Below are positions 35,073 through 43,397 of a stretch of 48,769 bases of DNA, in pieces; the stretch's first letter is position 1, and each line of letters starts with the position of its first letter. The stretch is from Peronospora farinosa (taxonomy: Eukaryota > Oomycota > Peronosporomycetes > Peronosporales > Peronosporaceae), in contig CANTFK010000505.1 in assembly GCA_947646735.1 (NCBI GenBank), positions 1 to 48,769 on the forward strand, in the 5' to 3' direction. A program made the translations under genes and the position numbers. The notes beneath the pieces are model-generated. The model worked only from the letters and a program-made list of their open reading frames with translations, had not been told where the DNA came from and made no database searches.

Positions 35073-35576
35073 TGTCGACTTTTCTTTCGAGCTGGATTCT
35101 TTGGCCACCCGACGTCTCGAGGAAGCCAACACACTACGCAAGTCATATCCCTGGATGTTTGGCCAGGGATTGCAAGAACTCTCAACACAACTCAACTGCG
35201 ATCGGACGCAGATAAAACACGTAGGGCAAGGCGAAGCAAGTGCAGGAAGGATCAAGTGGTCAGAAGGTTCTGCTCAAGTGGTCAGAAGATTCAAGCTTCG
35301 TTTTATTGGATAACCGTGATCGATTGGGAAGATCACACCAATTAATCGTTCGATCTTGTGGAGATTTCCACAAGATCACCAAACCCCCATCCCTAACCCA
35401 ATTAGGATCAACATCGACTCAAGTCCACCTAGAAGAGTGCAACCCGCCCTACCGACGGGTACACAAGGTGAGGAAGGCTTTGCACACGGAATTGGGTACC
35501 CCCTCCGTTAGTCGATCGTCCGAGCGCCAGTGGAGAGTCGAAATCGCATCAGCAATTTTGCGAATCCCACTCCACC
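35073..35576 (+). repeat. Inverted partial LTR abutting Gypsy-2
   Basis: The reverse complement of about 22110-22620 of the Gypsy-2 LTR, ending CGAATCCCACTCCACC. The part after GTCGACTT matches GGATTCTTTGGCCACCCGAC and GCGATCGGACGCAGATAAAA of the 3' LTR closely. Together with 33884-35072 it forms an imperfect inverted repeat joined with no spacer. Confidence 0.75.
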
Positions 35577-36073
35577 TTAAGAGGGTCCTGCTGCATAGAA
35601 GCAATGAGAGCTCTCAACTCTTGGACATACTCCGATATTTTTTTCTTACCCTGTCGGGTAGCTAAGAAGCGTGAGGGCACATTATAAGCCTGCAAACACG
35701 CAAGTAAATTACTTTCAAGCATATCCCACGTGGGAAATGCGGCATTTACAGAGACATCGATCTTTAGAGCCCACTCTCTAGCTCTTCCACCGAGCTTCGA
35801 AATGGCCAAGCCAACTCGCTGCTTATCTGACACAAGCATGGCGGCATCCATTGCCATTTCAACTTCTTGGATCCAGAGGAGAAGATTTTCTTCCTCCTCC
35901 CCCTCAAAGTTCTCTATGTTTAGAACGAGTGGGCAAGCCTTTGGCTCTGCATCGGGCAGGTACCAGGATATACTGTGTAGGCGCAGCTGACGCTGCCTGG
36001 TCATGGACCTCGTACAATAATGTAACACATTCCCGCCTGTTACCATCTCCATACTGAAGAACTGGCACTTCAA
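35577..36073 (-). pseudogene. Gag fragment of another Gypsy element
   Basis: A minus frame with a Gag core: LLLWIQEVEMAMDAAML, LAISKLGGRAREWALKID, AFPTWDMLESNLLACLQ and TRQGKKKISEYVQELRALI. The WIQEVE and REWA motifs are typical of Gypsy Gag (retrotransposon gag family). It is closer to Gypsy-1 Gag in layout than to Gypsy-2 but not the same element. The inverted LTR piece cuts its C-terminus off, and its N-terminus is lost near 36060. Confidence 0.65.
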
Positions 36074-36124
36074 GTAAAATCGCCTAGCCTTCTGCGACCC
36101 GCCGTACAGCGTCTTGACGCGCGC

Positions 36125-36430
<306 letters not shown>

Positions 36431-36749
36431 TGAAAGAAGAGAAGCCTGAACGCAGGCGAAGGGAGTCCACTCAAGAAGACCAGAGAGAAAACACTTGTTG
36501 GGAAGAAGGAAGATTTGGAATTGATTGATTATTGGGGCTTACTTGCCAACTACATGATTTATATGTGAACCACATATAAATAATGTAGAGCGTCTCATCA
36601 TCCTACGCGTCTAATCCACTTTAAGTAATTACCGTAAAACCACGTCGTAAATACTAAGATGAACAGGCGGTTCGGATTAAACCGGTCAAGGTTACCCAAT
36701 CTTGGTGGAAACGATGACCGTCAACAACTTCAGGTCGACACGACACGGT

Positions 36750-36840
36750 ATCAGGGTACCCCCTCCGTAAGGCGACAGTCTGGCGCTGTGTGTGTTTATG
36801 GATCGCTTACGTTGTTTAAAAATTCACTCCACCACACTAC
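36750..36840 (+). repeat. Diverged LTR end
   Basis: GGTACCCCCTCCGTAAGGCG and CACTCCACCACA match the terminal block of the Gypsy-2 LTR family, in the orientation of the 35073-35576 piece. The following 36841-36960 carries GTGGTCCACATACC-type repeats also found inside those LTRs. The left border is not visible. Confidence 0.5.
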
Positions 36841-37213
36841 GTTGAGTGGTCCACATACCAGTATCGCGATTGATCCACAATGTGTGGTCCACATACCCAA
36901 GATCACGGTCGATCTACAATGAATGGTCCAAATTCCAATCCCACGGTCGATTTACAACGTATGGTCTCCATTGGATAAAAAGCGATTTGCACTTTGCGAA
37001 TATTGCTCTTTCGCTGCTTCACACTACGAAGGCTGAAGCTCTTTGGTGTCGAATGTTTATTTCCAAGTCGTATATTCTACTATATACAATTGCAGACGAT
37101 GACTTGCGGTCGAAGTCCTAGCCATTTGTTGCATCAGGGACCAAGAAAGATAAAGAGTCAAAGACGTGGAGCCGATCGTCTGAATGGACGTCGCAGTCAC
37201 TTTCGTAGCGTCT

Positions 37214-37711
37214 CTATGAACAAATGTTGCCATTTAAGCATAGTAAAAACAACATGGACAAGGAGAAAATTAACTCTATTAATATACGGTGACGTGAGTG
37301 CTTGATCAACAATGAAACCAACGGTGTAAAGAAGAAGACCGCTAAACGCCAATTATACTTGTAACATGATACGACGGAGGCGTCCTCGCCGTCGACCCAG
37401 GTTGTATTTTGTCTACTCGGCGAAAAGGCTATAATTTTTGGAGCAGACTGAAAGAACGGCTCGATTTTGATGCAATCAATCATGCGGCACTTGTCCCACA
37501 AATCTAACAAAATATCTGATTCTTCTTCGTCGGATAAAGATGCGAGTAAAATTCGATGATACACGAAAATCTGCTTAAAAAGTGATAATTGAAAAATTCT
37601 GTCGCACGACAAAGACGAGGAACCGCAAATAAAAGCACAAAAAGGCAAAGAATAAATCTCGTTTTGAAAGCCAACCCCACGGCTAGCTCGGTCCACGACC
37701 ATATCGTTCAT
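37214..37711 (-). CDS. Hypothetical protein, doubtful
   Basis: A 165-codon frame from an ATG at 37711. It contains an acidic patch (SLSDEEESDILLDLWDKC) and a hydrophobic C-terminal half (LAVFFFTPLVSLLIK, LIFSLSMLFLLCLNG) that could be one or two membrane segments. I recognise no family. There is no second line of evidence for it being a gene; a plus-strand frame (37589-37819) overlaps its start. It could equally be a chance frame in subtelomeric DNA. Confidence 0.2.
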   Translation of the reverse strand: MNDMVVDRASRGVGFQNEIYSLPFCAFICGSSSLSCDRIFQLSLFKQIFVYHRILLASLSDEEESDILLDLWDKCRMIDCIKIEPFFQSAPKIIAFSPSRQNTTWVDGEDASVVSCYKYNWRLAVFFFTPLVSLLIKHSRHRILIELIFSLSMLFLLCLNGNICS

Positions 37712-37819
37712 GTAGAAGATGGTTTGATGGCTAAGACGGTTAAGAGTGGATACCTCACGTCATTCTTGAGTGTAGCAGCTGTGGATGACTCTTGTGACGA
37801 GCCAGTGGCTGCCTCGTAA

Positions 37820-38346
37820 CGCTAAAAAGGTATTGACCCGGGGTGGTGGTGGTGGCTTTTATTACTCTCTCTATTGTAGCCTCTTGCCTTTCATCCACTA
37901 GAAATGCGCTTATGTCAGCTAAGTGATCGGCGAATGATTTAATCTGACTTCTTCTGTATAGCTACTTCTGTAGATTAAACAAACGGCACTTGAGCTTGAA
38001 ACGATGCATGCGGGCTCGACTAACTCACTTATGTGTTCATGTGTTTCGCTTAAGTATGTTTGTTTGATAACAAAACATGATCATTATGGTTTAATTTGGT
38101 GTATAAACATGAATTTGTAGGTGCTTTTTCTATTATGTCTACTTGTACGTAATAACGTCATACTTATAAGATTTGCTTTTAGAAAAATATAACATTGTAG
38201 TGCTAATTCGATCAGGTAAAAACACTGAAAATGAGATGCTAGCTATATATTCTTAAGGCAACAAACTATCTTAACTTATGTGTCCGGACTAATGGTGAAG
38301 CTAGTATCATGTAATGTATAGGGTACAAATCTAAAATTTATAATAA
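37820..38346. other. Subtelomeric DNA without visible genes
   Basis: AT-rich sequence with a short GGTGGTGGTGG run at 37842. No coding motif, RNA gene or known repeat is seen. It leads directly into the telomere repeats at 38347. Confidence 0.6.
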
Positions 38347-38673
38347 GGGTTTAGGGTTTAGGGTTTAGGGTTTAGGGTTTAGGGTTTAGGGTTTAGGGTT
38401 TAGGGTTTAGGGTTTAGGGTTTAGGGTTTAGGGTTTAGGGTTTAGGGTTTAGGGTTTAGGGTTTAGGGTTTAGGGTTTAGGGTTTAGGGTTTAGGGTTTA
38501 GGGTTTAGGGTTTAGGGTTTAGGGTTTAGGGTTTAGGGTTTAGGGTTTAGGGTTTAGGGTTTAGGGTTTAGGGTTTAGGGTTTAGGGTTTAGGGTTTAGG
38601 GTTTAGGGTTTAGGGTTTAGGGTTTAGGGTTTAGGGTTTAGGGTTTAGGGTTTAGGGTTTAGGGTTTAGGGTT
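38347..38673 (+). repeat. Internal telomere tract 1, (TTTAGGG)n
   Basis: About 46 uninterrupted TTTAGGG units in perfect register, preceded by unique DNA and followed directly by the retroelement end TTGGGTCTACCGAGG. The G-rich strand runs left to right, so the chromosome end lies to the right. The absence of variant units suggests telomerase (or recent copying) rather than an old fossil. Confidence 0.95.
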
Positions 38674-38794
38674 GGGTCTACCGAGGTAGACATGGTCAAC
38701 TTCCCTTCGAATACCAGAGTATACAAAGTATACAGTATACAGTATAAACCTAGTAAAAAACTAAAATATAGAATATAACTAGGCTACTGAATAC

Positions 38795-38876
38795 AAACAC
38801 GTATCTCAAAGGAAAATCAAAAGTGACCTTTCCTTTCGGCTGGGTAGCCTTCATCAGTGAGAATTCCCACGTGTTT
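38795..38876 (-). ncRNA. Hammerhead ribozyme (type I), copy 1
   Basis: On minus the core CTGATGA is followed by an extra A, a 4-bp stem II GGCT/AGCC with loop ACCC, then GAAA. Stem III is AGGAAAG/TTTTCCT (7 bp with one wobble) with an 11-nt loop. Stem I is TGAGA/TCTCA, an asymmetric internal loop, then a perfect 8-bp ACGTGTTT/AAACACGT. The predicted cleavage site follows CTT, between 38809 and 38808. The orientation matches the RT ORF. Hammerheads are known in Penelope-like elements. An extra A at this core position is also known from a viroid hammerhead. Confidence 0.88.
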
Positions 38877-39027
38877 TTTCGGCGTATGTGAACCAGTCAA
38901 ATTTTTGAGCTGGCTTACAACAGCGCTTAAAACATAGCATAGTAGTTTTAAGACAATGTGCCGAAAGGATAAATATGATAGAATTAAACAAATTTTGTTA
39001 AATTATGTTAAATTTTTGATTTTGTGA

Positions 39028-39230
39028 CCAAATAATCTGTTTAATTTTTAAACCAATCAAAATTTTGACTTTTGGTCCAATCATTATTTATTAGGTTTGG
39101 ACCAATCAAATTGATGACATTTAAGCCAATCAGATAGGTGACTTATTAGCCAATCGAATATGTAGGATTTTTAAGCCAATCATGTATTCGGCTTTTAAGC
39201 CAATCAAAATGTTAATTTTTAAGCCAATCA
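39028..39230 (-). promoter_or_regulatory. Phased CCAAT array, copy 1
   Basis: CCAAT starts at 39053, 39077, 39102, 39126, 39150, 39176, 39200 and 39224 on plus (ATTGG on the coding strand), with a degenerate CCAAA unit at 39028. Spacing is 24-26 bp throughout. It could bind an NF-Y-like factor; in this 3' copy any promoter activity would point into tract 1 and subtelomeric DNA. Confidence 0.6.
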
Positions 39231-39434
39231 TATTATTGATACCAAAAATTAATACCCGTTCAAAGAGATAGTATCAATTATAAGGTTTGAAAGTCTAACA
39301 ATAACAAATACCCGCTCAAAGCGATAGTATCAGTTATAAAGTCTGACAGTTATTAGAGACGCACAACAGATACCTGTTATAATCGATGATATCAGGTATA
39401 AGGTTTTAGGTTTGGGGTTTAGGGGTTGGGTGTT

Positions 39435-39945
39435 GGCCCAGCCAAAACTGGGCCTCACACTGTACCCAAATTGGAATTGGGTACTAAAATGGGTAAAATG
39501 ACCCATTATATATTGCCACTTGTACGCGTGGGTACTAGAGTGTCTATAAGCTAAAGCTTGATATGGGTCAAAAAATCATGCCTTCTCGTCCCATTTCGGG
39601 ATAAGATCAAGTGCAATTTACCATATCGGTGGAACGTCCTAACTTGGGCTCCCCAAATGTGCCACTGCGCCTACGATGTGATACCGCATTCCCATTGCCC
39701 AGGAATGTAGGATCACTGAGGCCGTGCGCTCCCGGGGAAATTAGTTGGTCGTACAAACGCTTGGTACGGTAAGCCCCCTATTTTAGGGGCGGGACGGTGT
39801 CCTGAACTCGAATATTTTCGAGCTTCATACACATCCCAGCTGTACGGAGTTTGTACACACAACTTCATATATATTTTTTATATTTATTTTATATTTATAT
39901 ATCTCTTTTCAACATTAATTTAAATATTTAAAACATTACTTAGTT
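39435..39945 (-). other. Hairpin-rich 3' UTR of element A
   Basis: Between the RT stop and the pseudo-LTR lie many inverted repeats: GGCCCAG/CTGGGCC (39435-39454), GTACCCAA/TTGGGTAC (39462-39484), AAGCTaAAGCTT near 39552, CCCatttcGGG near 39591, GCCCCC/GGGGC around 39774-39788 and CTCGAAtattTTCGAG around 39807-39822. The whole segment is identical in element B by eye. It is probably a structured RNA recognised by the RT. Confidence 0.65.
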
Positions 39946-42033
39946 TTAAAGATTTAAAAGTTCTTTTGGACTTGGTTTAAATTCAGGCTGAATTTTAGCA
40001 CGAATTAATAATGATGCTAAGTTATGTGGGCGTTTATAGCAAATAACTAAGCGACCAAGGCGTTGTCTTATTAGTAGACGTTGAAGTTGGCGAAATTTAA
40101 TCATTTTCTTAAGTGTCTTTTGGCGAGGGCCGTTAGAGTCGAAAGTGATTTTATACGGAATAATTCGCATGCCATCCTTACTATTAGTAGAAGGTTGGCG
40201 ACATTTAGCATACGCTGATGTAAATGTTTTCTTTAGGAAATATTCCGAAAATCCGCGGGCACGTAACCGCGTATATAACAAACGCAAAGTTGATTTAAAA
40301 TCATCAAGTTTCGTATTTTGAGTAAAATATGTGCGGATTAAGCCATGAATTAACCCTGAAAATACACCAGGCGGATGAGCACTGGTAGGACAGGGATAAA
40401 GATACAAATTTAACGCTTTTTGATAAGTTTGCGTAAAAATTGTAGTATTTTCGAGAGTAATAGTTAAGTCAAGAAAATCAGCTGTTTGCGGTGGAGGTGT
40501 CATACCTAAATCTAGTGATTGGGATGGTGACGTCCACTTAATACCCGGAAAGGTACGCGACATGACAGCTTTAAAGCGATTATAATACCAGAGACGCGAA
40601 GTATCAACTGAAAATATGATGAATACATCGTCAATATATCTGGTATAGAAAACCAAAGAGTCTTTGAACATTGGAAATAGTACATTTATCTCGTAGTATG
40701 CTAAATATAAGTTAGCATAACTAGGAGCAGCGGGTGTACCCATTGCAGCACCACGGGTTTGGCGCCAACAAGTGTCTCCAAATTCAAACCAATTATGGTT
40801 CATAAGTATGGTTATCCCTTCTAAGATGATATCACGGTACTTAGAGTCCCGTAGCCACCATGATATTGCTCGTAATCCTTCTGAATTCGGTATGGACGTA
40901 TAGAGGGAAGTAGCATCCCAGGTTGTCAAGAGCGAATCAGAGGGTATTTGTAGGTCGCTTAACTGTGGTAGTAAGCGATTACTACTTTGAAGGATATGGC
41001 TACAGTTTAGAATATATGGCTGAAGCATATAATCTATCCATTTTGATAAGCCATGAAGGGGTGAATTAATAGATGCTACAATTGGGCGAAATCCCATCGG
41101 AGTTTTATGAATTTTAGGCATTCCATAAAACCGAGCCGGTATTGTAGTATCAATAGTATGTATAACTATCTTGATATTTCTTACTAATTCGGGATATTTT
41201 TTAGATACCCTGAAGTGCCAATTTAATACCATGCGTTGTAATGCACGCAATGGAATTTTGGGATAATGTAAGTAAATATTGTCAGAACGAAGATGTTCAA
41301 GACACCAACGGATATATTGTTCCGTTAACATGACAGCGGGACCGAGATTTTTGTCGGTCGCCAAGAATTTAAGGTCAGTTTTACGACGAAGCTCACCAAG
41401 CATTTGTCGACTACGCCGTGGCAAATTAAAGCTATGACGAAATTTATATAAGTCTAAGCTATCTTTTAGGATGCCACGAGTATGCATAAGGAATTGCATA
41501 AAATTAGGATTAGCTAATTCCGGGGGTTTCCATGACGGATTCGGTACATAGATTTGTTTTGCATATGTGCGATCCGGTTTATCACGAAAAGCAGCGTTAA
41601 TTTTAATAGAACGCATAAGTGAATCGAACCCAGCCAAATAGGCTGCCGTTTTAATTCGGGGTGGTGTTGGACAAAATTTAAAGCTGAGACCTAATAATTT
41701 GGACAGACCGTTAGGAAGGTTCGTGCCCGGAGGGGTAAGGTCATGAAATGCTAAATTTGTGACACGGTGATTAATAGTAAACACCGGACGATTACCGAAT
41801 AAACGTAAAACATTAGTTTTAGTTGAAGACTTAAGCTGTATTAAAGGAGTTTTAACTACTAAATCTGCTTTTAGTGCTTGTTTCTTGGCTTGGCGTTTTT
41901 GCTTCCGGAAATTTGCCCGGCGCGTTTTCGCTTGTTTTGCCCAGTGTGACCGCCGGGGGCGCCTTTTGCGCGAGGTTTGGGTTTCGGTTTGGGTTTTTTG
42001 CCGGGTGACTGGGTCTTTTTCCCGGCTGGGCGG
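39946..42033 (-). CDS. Penelope-like reverse transcriptase (ORF2), expressed by -1 frameshift
   Basis: The frame is open from about 42069 to the stop at 39946 but has no ATG before the RT domain is well under way; the first non-ATG candidate (GTG) is at 41784. Counting from there: KNLGPA (145-150), the Penelope hallmark PKIHK (223-227), WDATSLYTSIP with catalytic Asp 290, TRGAAMGTPAAPSYANLY (343-360), RYIDD with Asp 385/386, and FLDLTITLE (437-445). After residue 500 there is a basic C-terminal region and no GIY-YIG nuclease. The enzyme would copy element RNA onto a DNA 3' end. The 42033 boundary is where a -1 shift from ORF1 would enter, giving a predicted fusion of about 971 residues. Confidence 0.88.
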   Translation of the reverse strand, partial: PPSREKDPVTRQKTQTETQTSRKRRPRRSHWAKQAKTRRANFRKQKRQAKKQALKADLVVKTPLIQLKSSTKTNVLRLFGNRPVFTINHRVTNLAFHDLTPPGTNLPNGLSKLLGLSFKFCPTPPRIKTAAYLAGFDSLMRSIKINAAFRDKPDRTYAKQIYVPNPSWKPPELANPNFMQFLMHTRGILKDSLDLYKFRHSFNLPRRSRQMLGELRRKTDLKFLATDKNLGPAVMLTEQYIRWCLEHLRSDNIYLHYPKIPLRALQRMVLNWHFRVSKKYPELVRNIKIVIHTIDTTIPARFYGMPKIHKTPMGFRPIVASINSPLHGLSKWIDYMLQPYILNCSHILQSSNRLLPQLSDLQIPSDSLLTTWDATSLYTSIPNSEGLRAISWWLRDSKYRDIILEGITILMNHNWFEFGDTCWRQTRGAAMGTPAAPSYANLYLAYYEINVLFPMFKDSLVFYTRYIDDVFIIFSVDTSRLWYYNRFKAVMSRTFPGIKWTSPSQSLDLGMTPPPQTADFLDLTITLENTTIFTQTYQKALNLYLYPCPTSAHPPGVFSGLIHGLIRTYFTQNTKLDDFKSTLRLLYTRLRARGFSEYFLKKTFTSAYAKCRQPSTNSKDGMRIIPYKITFDSNGPRQKTLKKMIKFRQLQRLLIRQRLGRLVICYKRPHNLASLLIRAKIQPEFKPSPKELLNL

Positions 42034-42860
42034 TTTTTTTGACGCGACTTGGGACCCGGGCTGGATTTAGACAGGCCACGGATCATTGATTCAAGTTTTT
42101 TGAACTTGGCGTCAGCCACTTTCGACACAAGATCTTTAATCTTAGTCTCGTCTGGAAGACCCATTTCTGTGTCTTCAGCAGCGGCACGCTTAGCCTCGAG
42201 GGCTTTGGCTTTAATGGACATTAGAGCTAGACGATCATTTAGACCATCTAGATAATGGGACCATTTAGAGCAATATTTGTCTTTGGCCAATTCGACCAAA
42301 TACGGAAAATGGAATTCCCCTGAAAACCGATCGCGAAATCCCACTTCGCGTCCTGATGCGATGCCCTTTGTTAGAGGTACAGTGGGATAGGCGGCAGTTT
42401 GTTGGGTATCAAAAAATTCACAAGTTTTATTGTAAAATTCTGTATCCAAATTTCCAAATTGCAAGTTGAGAGTTCTGAGTTCCTCATGTTGCACTTTGAG
42501 TGCAATAGCAGTTGCCTGCTTGAGGTAGCGAGATTTAATCTCCTCAAAATATTCGCTTTGAATTTTCACAAATTCAGGATCAGATTCGCGAAGACCATCC
42601 GAAAAGGTCATCTGATGCGAAATCTGAAGCGATTTGGGGCAAGTGCCATTGGCATCATGCTCCGTCAACTTTTGAATGGCGGCCCTTTTGGCTTTGATCT
42701 TGCCATTAAGGGTCACCTTCTTCCTATAGGAGGCAGTAATATGCTCATCCAGGAAGAGTGGCAGCGCAATCAACGGAGGGTTCGAAGGCCTCACCGGATC
42801 GCAGCTTAAATCGACGGGGTGTCGAGGAGGGTTTAGGGTTGGGTCTACCGAGGTAGACAT
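41871..42860 (-). CDS. ORF1 protein of element A (basic-tailed, coiled coil)
   Basis: A 329-codon frame from ATG 42860 (context GACCATGT), which lies inside the 5' pseudo-LTR; a TTG at 42893 is open upstream but unlikely to be the start. The N-terminus runs MSTSVDPTLNPPRHPVD, where TLNP is encoded by telomere-like DNA. The middle is helical and charged (FVKIQSEYFEEIKSRYLKQA, ALEAKRAAAEDTEMGLPDE). The last 70 residues are Lys/Pro/Arg-rich (GKKPKPKPKPRAKGAPGG) and probably bind nucleic acid. I recognise no family. By position it corresponds to an ORF1 nucleocapsid-like protein. The frame overlaps ORF2 by about 160 nt. Confidence 0.8.
   Translation of the reverse strand: MSTSVDPTLNPPRHPVDLSCDPVRPSNPPLIALPLFLDEHITASYRKKVTLNGKIKAKRAAIQKLTEHDANGTCPKSLQISHQMTFSDGLRESDPEFVKIQSEYFEEIKSRYLKQATAIALKVQHEELRTLNLQFGNLDTEFYNKTCEFFDTQQTAAYPTVPLTKGIASGREVGFRDRFSGEFHFPYLVELAKDKYCSKWSHYLDGLNDRLALMSIKAKALEAKRAAAEDTEMGLPDETKIKDLVSKVADAKFKKLESMIRGLSKSSPGPKSRQKNRPAGKKTQSPGKKPKPKPKPRAKGAPGGHTGQNKRKRAGQISGSKNAKPRNKH
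42000..42039 (-). promoter_or_regulatory. -1 ribosomal frameshift signal, element A
   Basis: In the ORF1 frame the codons CAA AAA AAC contain the slippery heptamer A AAA AAC (42039-42033). It is followed by a 6-nt spacer CGCCCA and a 6-bp stem GCCGGG/CCCGGC (42026-42021 with 42005-42000) with a 15-nt loop. Geometry and heptamer match classical retroviral -1 sites, and the -1 frame is exactly the RT frame. Present identically in element B. Confidence 0.75.
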
Positions 42861-42961
42861 GGTCAACTTCCCTTCGAATACCAGAGTATACAAAGTATAC
42901 AGTATACAGTATAAACCTAGTAAAAAACTAAAATATAGAATATAACTAGGCTACTGAATAC

Positions 42962-43043
42962 AAACACGTATCTCAAAGGAAAATCAAAAGTGACCTTTCC
43001 TTTCGGCTGGGTAGCCTTCATCAGTGAGAATTCCCACGTGTTT
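42962..43043 (-). ncRNA. Hammerhead ribozyme, copy 2
   Basis: Identical to the 38795-38876 ribozyme. The predicted cut lies between 42976 and 42975, about 115 nt upstream of the ORF1 ATG. Cutting here and in copy 1 would give an RNA of 4167 nt. Confidence 0.88.
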
Positions 43044-43194
43044 TTTCGGCGTATGTGAACCAGTCAAATTTTTGAGCTGGCTTACAACAGCGCTTAAAAC
43101 ATAGCATAGTAGTTTTAAGACAATGTGCCGAAAGGATAAATATGATAGAATTAAACAAATTTTGTTAAATTATGTTAAATTTTTGATTTTGTGA

Positions 43195-43397
43195 CCAAAT
43201 AATCTGTTTAATTTTTAAACCAATCAAAATTTTGACTTTTGGTCCAATCATTATTTATTAGGTTTGGACCAATCAAATTGATGACATTTAAGCCAATCAG
43301 ATAGGTGACTTATTAGCCAATCGAATATGTAGGATTTTTAAGCCAATCATGTATTCGGCTTTTAAGCCAATCAAAATGTTAATTTTTAAGCCAATCA
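43195..43397 (-). promoter_or_regulatory. Phased CCAAT array, copy 2
   Basis: Same eight CCAAT boxes plus one degenerate unit as 39028-39230. Here the array lies 150-350 bp upstream of the ribozyme and 340-540 bp upstream of ORF1, a plausible promoter position for element A. Confidence 0.6.

Larger units (their letters stand above)
38674..39434 (-). repeat. Pseudo-LTR, element A, 3' copy
   Basis: Direct repeat with offsets +4167, +5173 and +9340 to the three other copies. From left it contains the 16-bp palindrome GTCTACCGAGGTAGAC (38676-38691), GTATAC repeats, the hammerhead ribozyme, a CCAAT array, three 35-bp repeats with hairpin potential (39252, 39308, 39370), and telomere-like TTTAGG/TTTGGGG variants at its right end. 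It has CACAACAG near 39365 where the other three copies have CAAAACAG. Confidence 0.9.

Noticed and set aside
37589..37819. Secreted effector candidate (RXLR or CRN type)
   Set aside because: No signal peptide, RXLR-EER or LFLAK-type motif is seen here or elsewhere in the window.
38347..38673. Telomere tract as the true chromosome end, reversed
   Set aside because: The G-rich strand runs rightward and unique DNA lies on its left, so the end must lie to the right. Elements follow, so this tract is internal.
39028..39230. CCAAT array as a CRISPR-like array
   Set aside because: Repeats are about 7-10 bp, spacers are AT-rich and not unique in the four copies, and the genome is eukaryotic.
39946..40450. 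GIY-YIG endonuclease at the RT C-terminus
   Set aside because: No GIY/YIG pair or following Arg/Glu pattern is visible. The C-terminus is only basic.
39946..41784. Telomerase reverse transcriptase
   Set aside because: The PKIHK, DATSLYTSIP and MGTP motifs are those of Penelope-like RTs. No TEN or telomerase RNA-binding domain is seen, and the gene is repeated within a mobile unit.
41784..42893. GTG (41784) and TTG (42893) as real start codons
   Set aside because: Non-ATG starts are unlikely in a eukaryote. ORF1 has a good ATG at 42860 and the RT is better explained by frameshifting.
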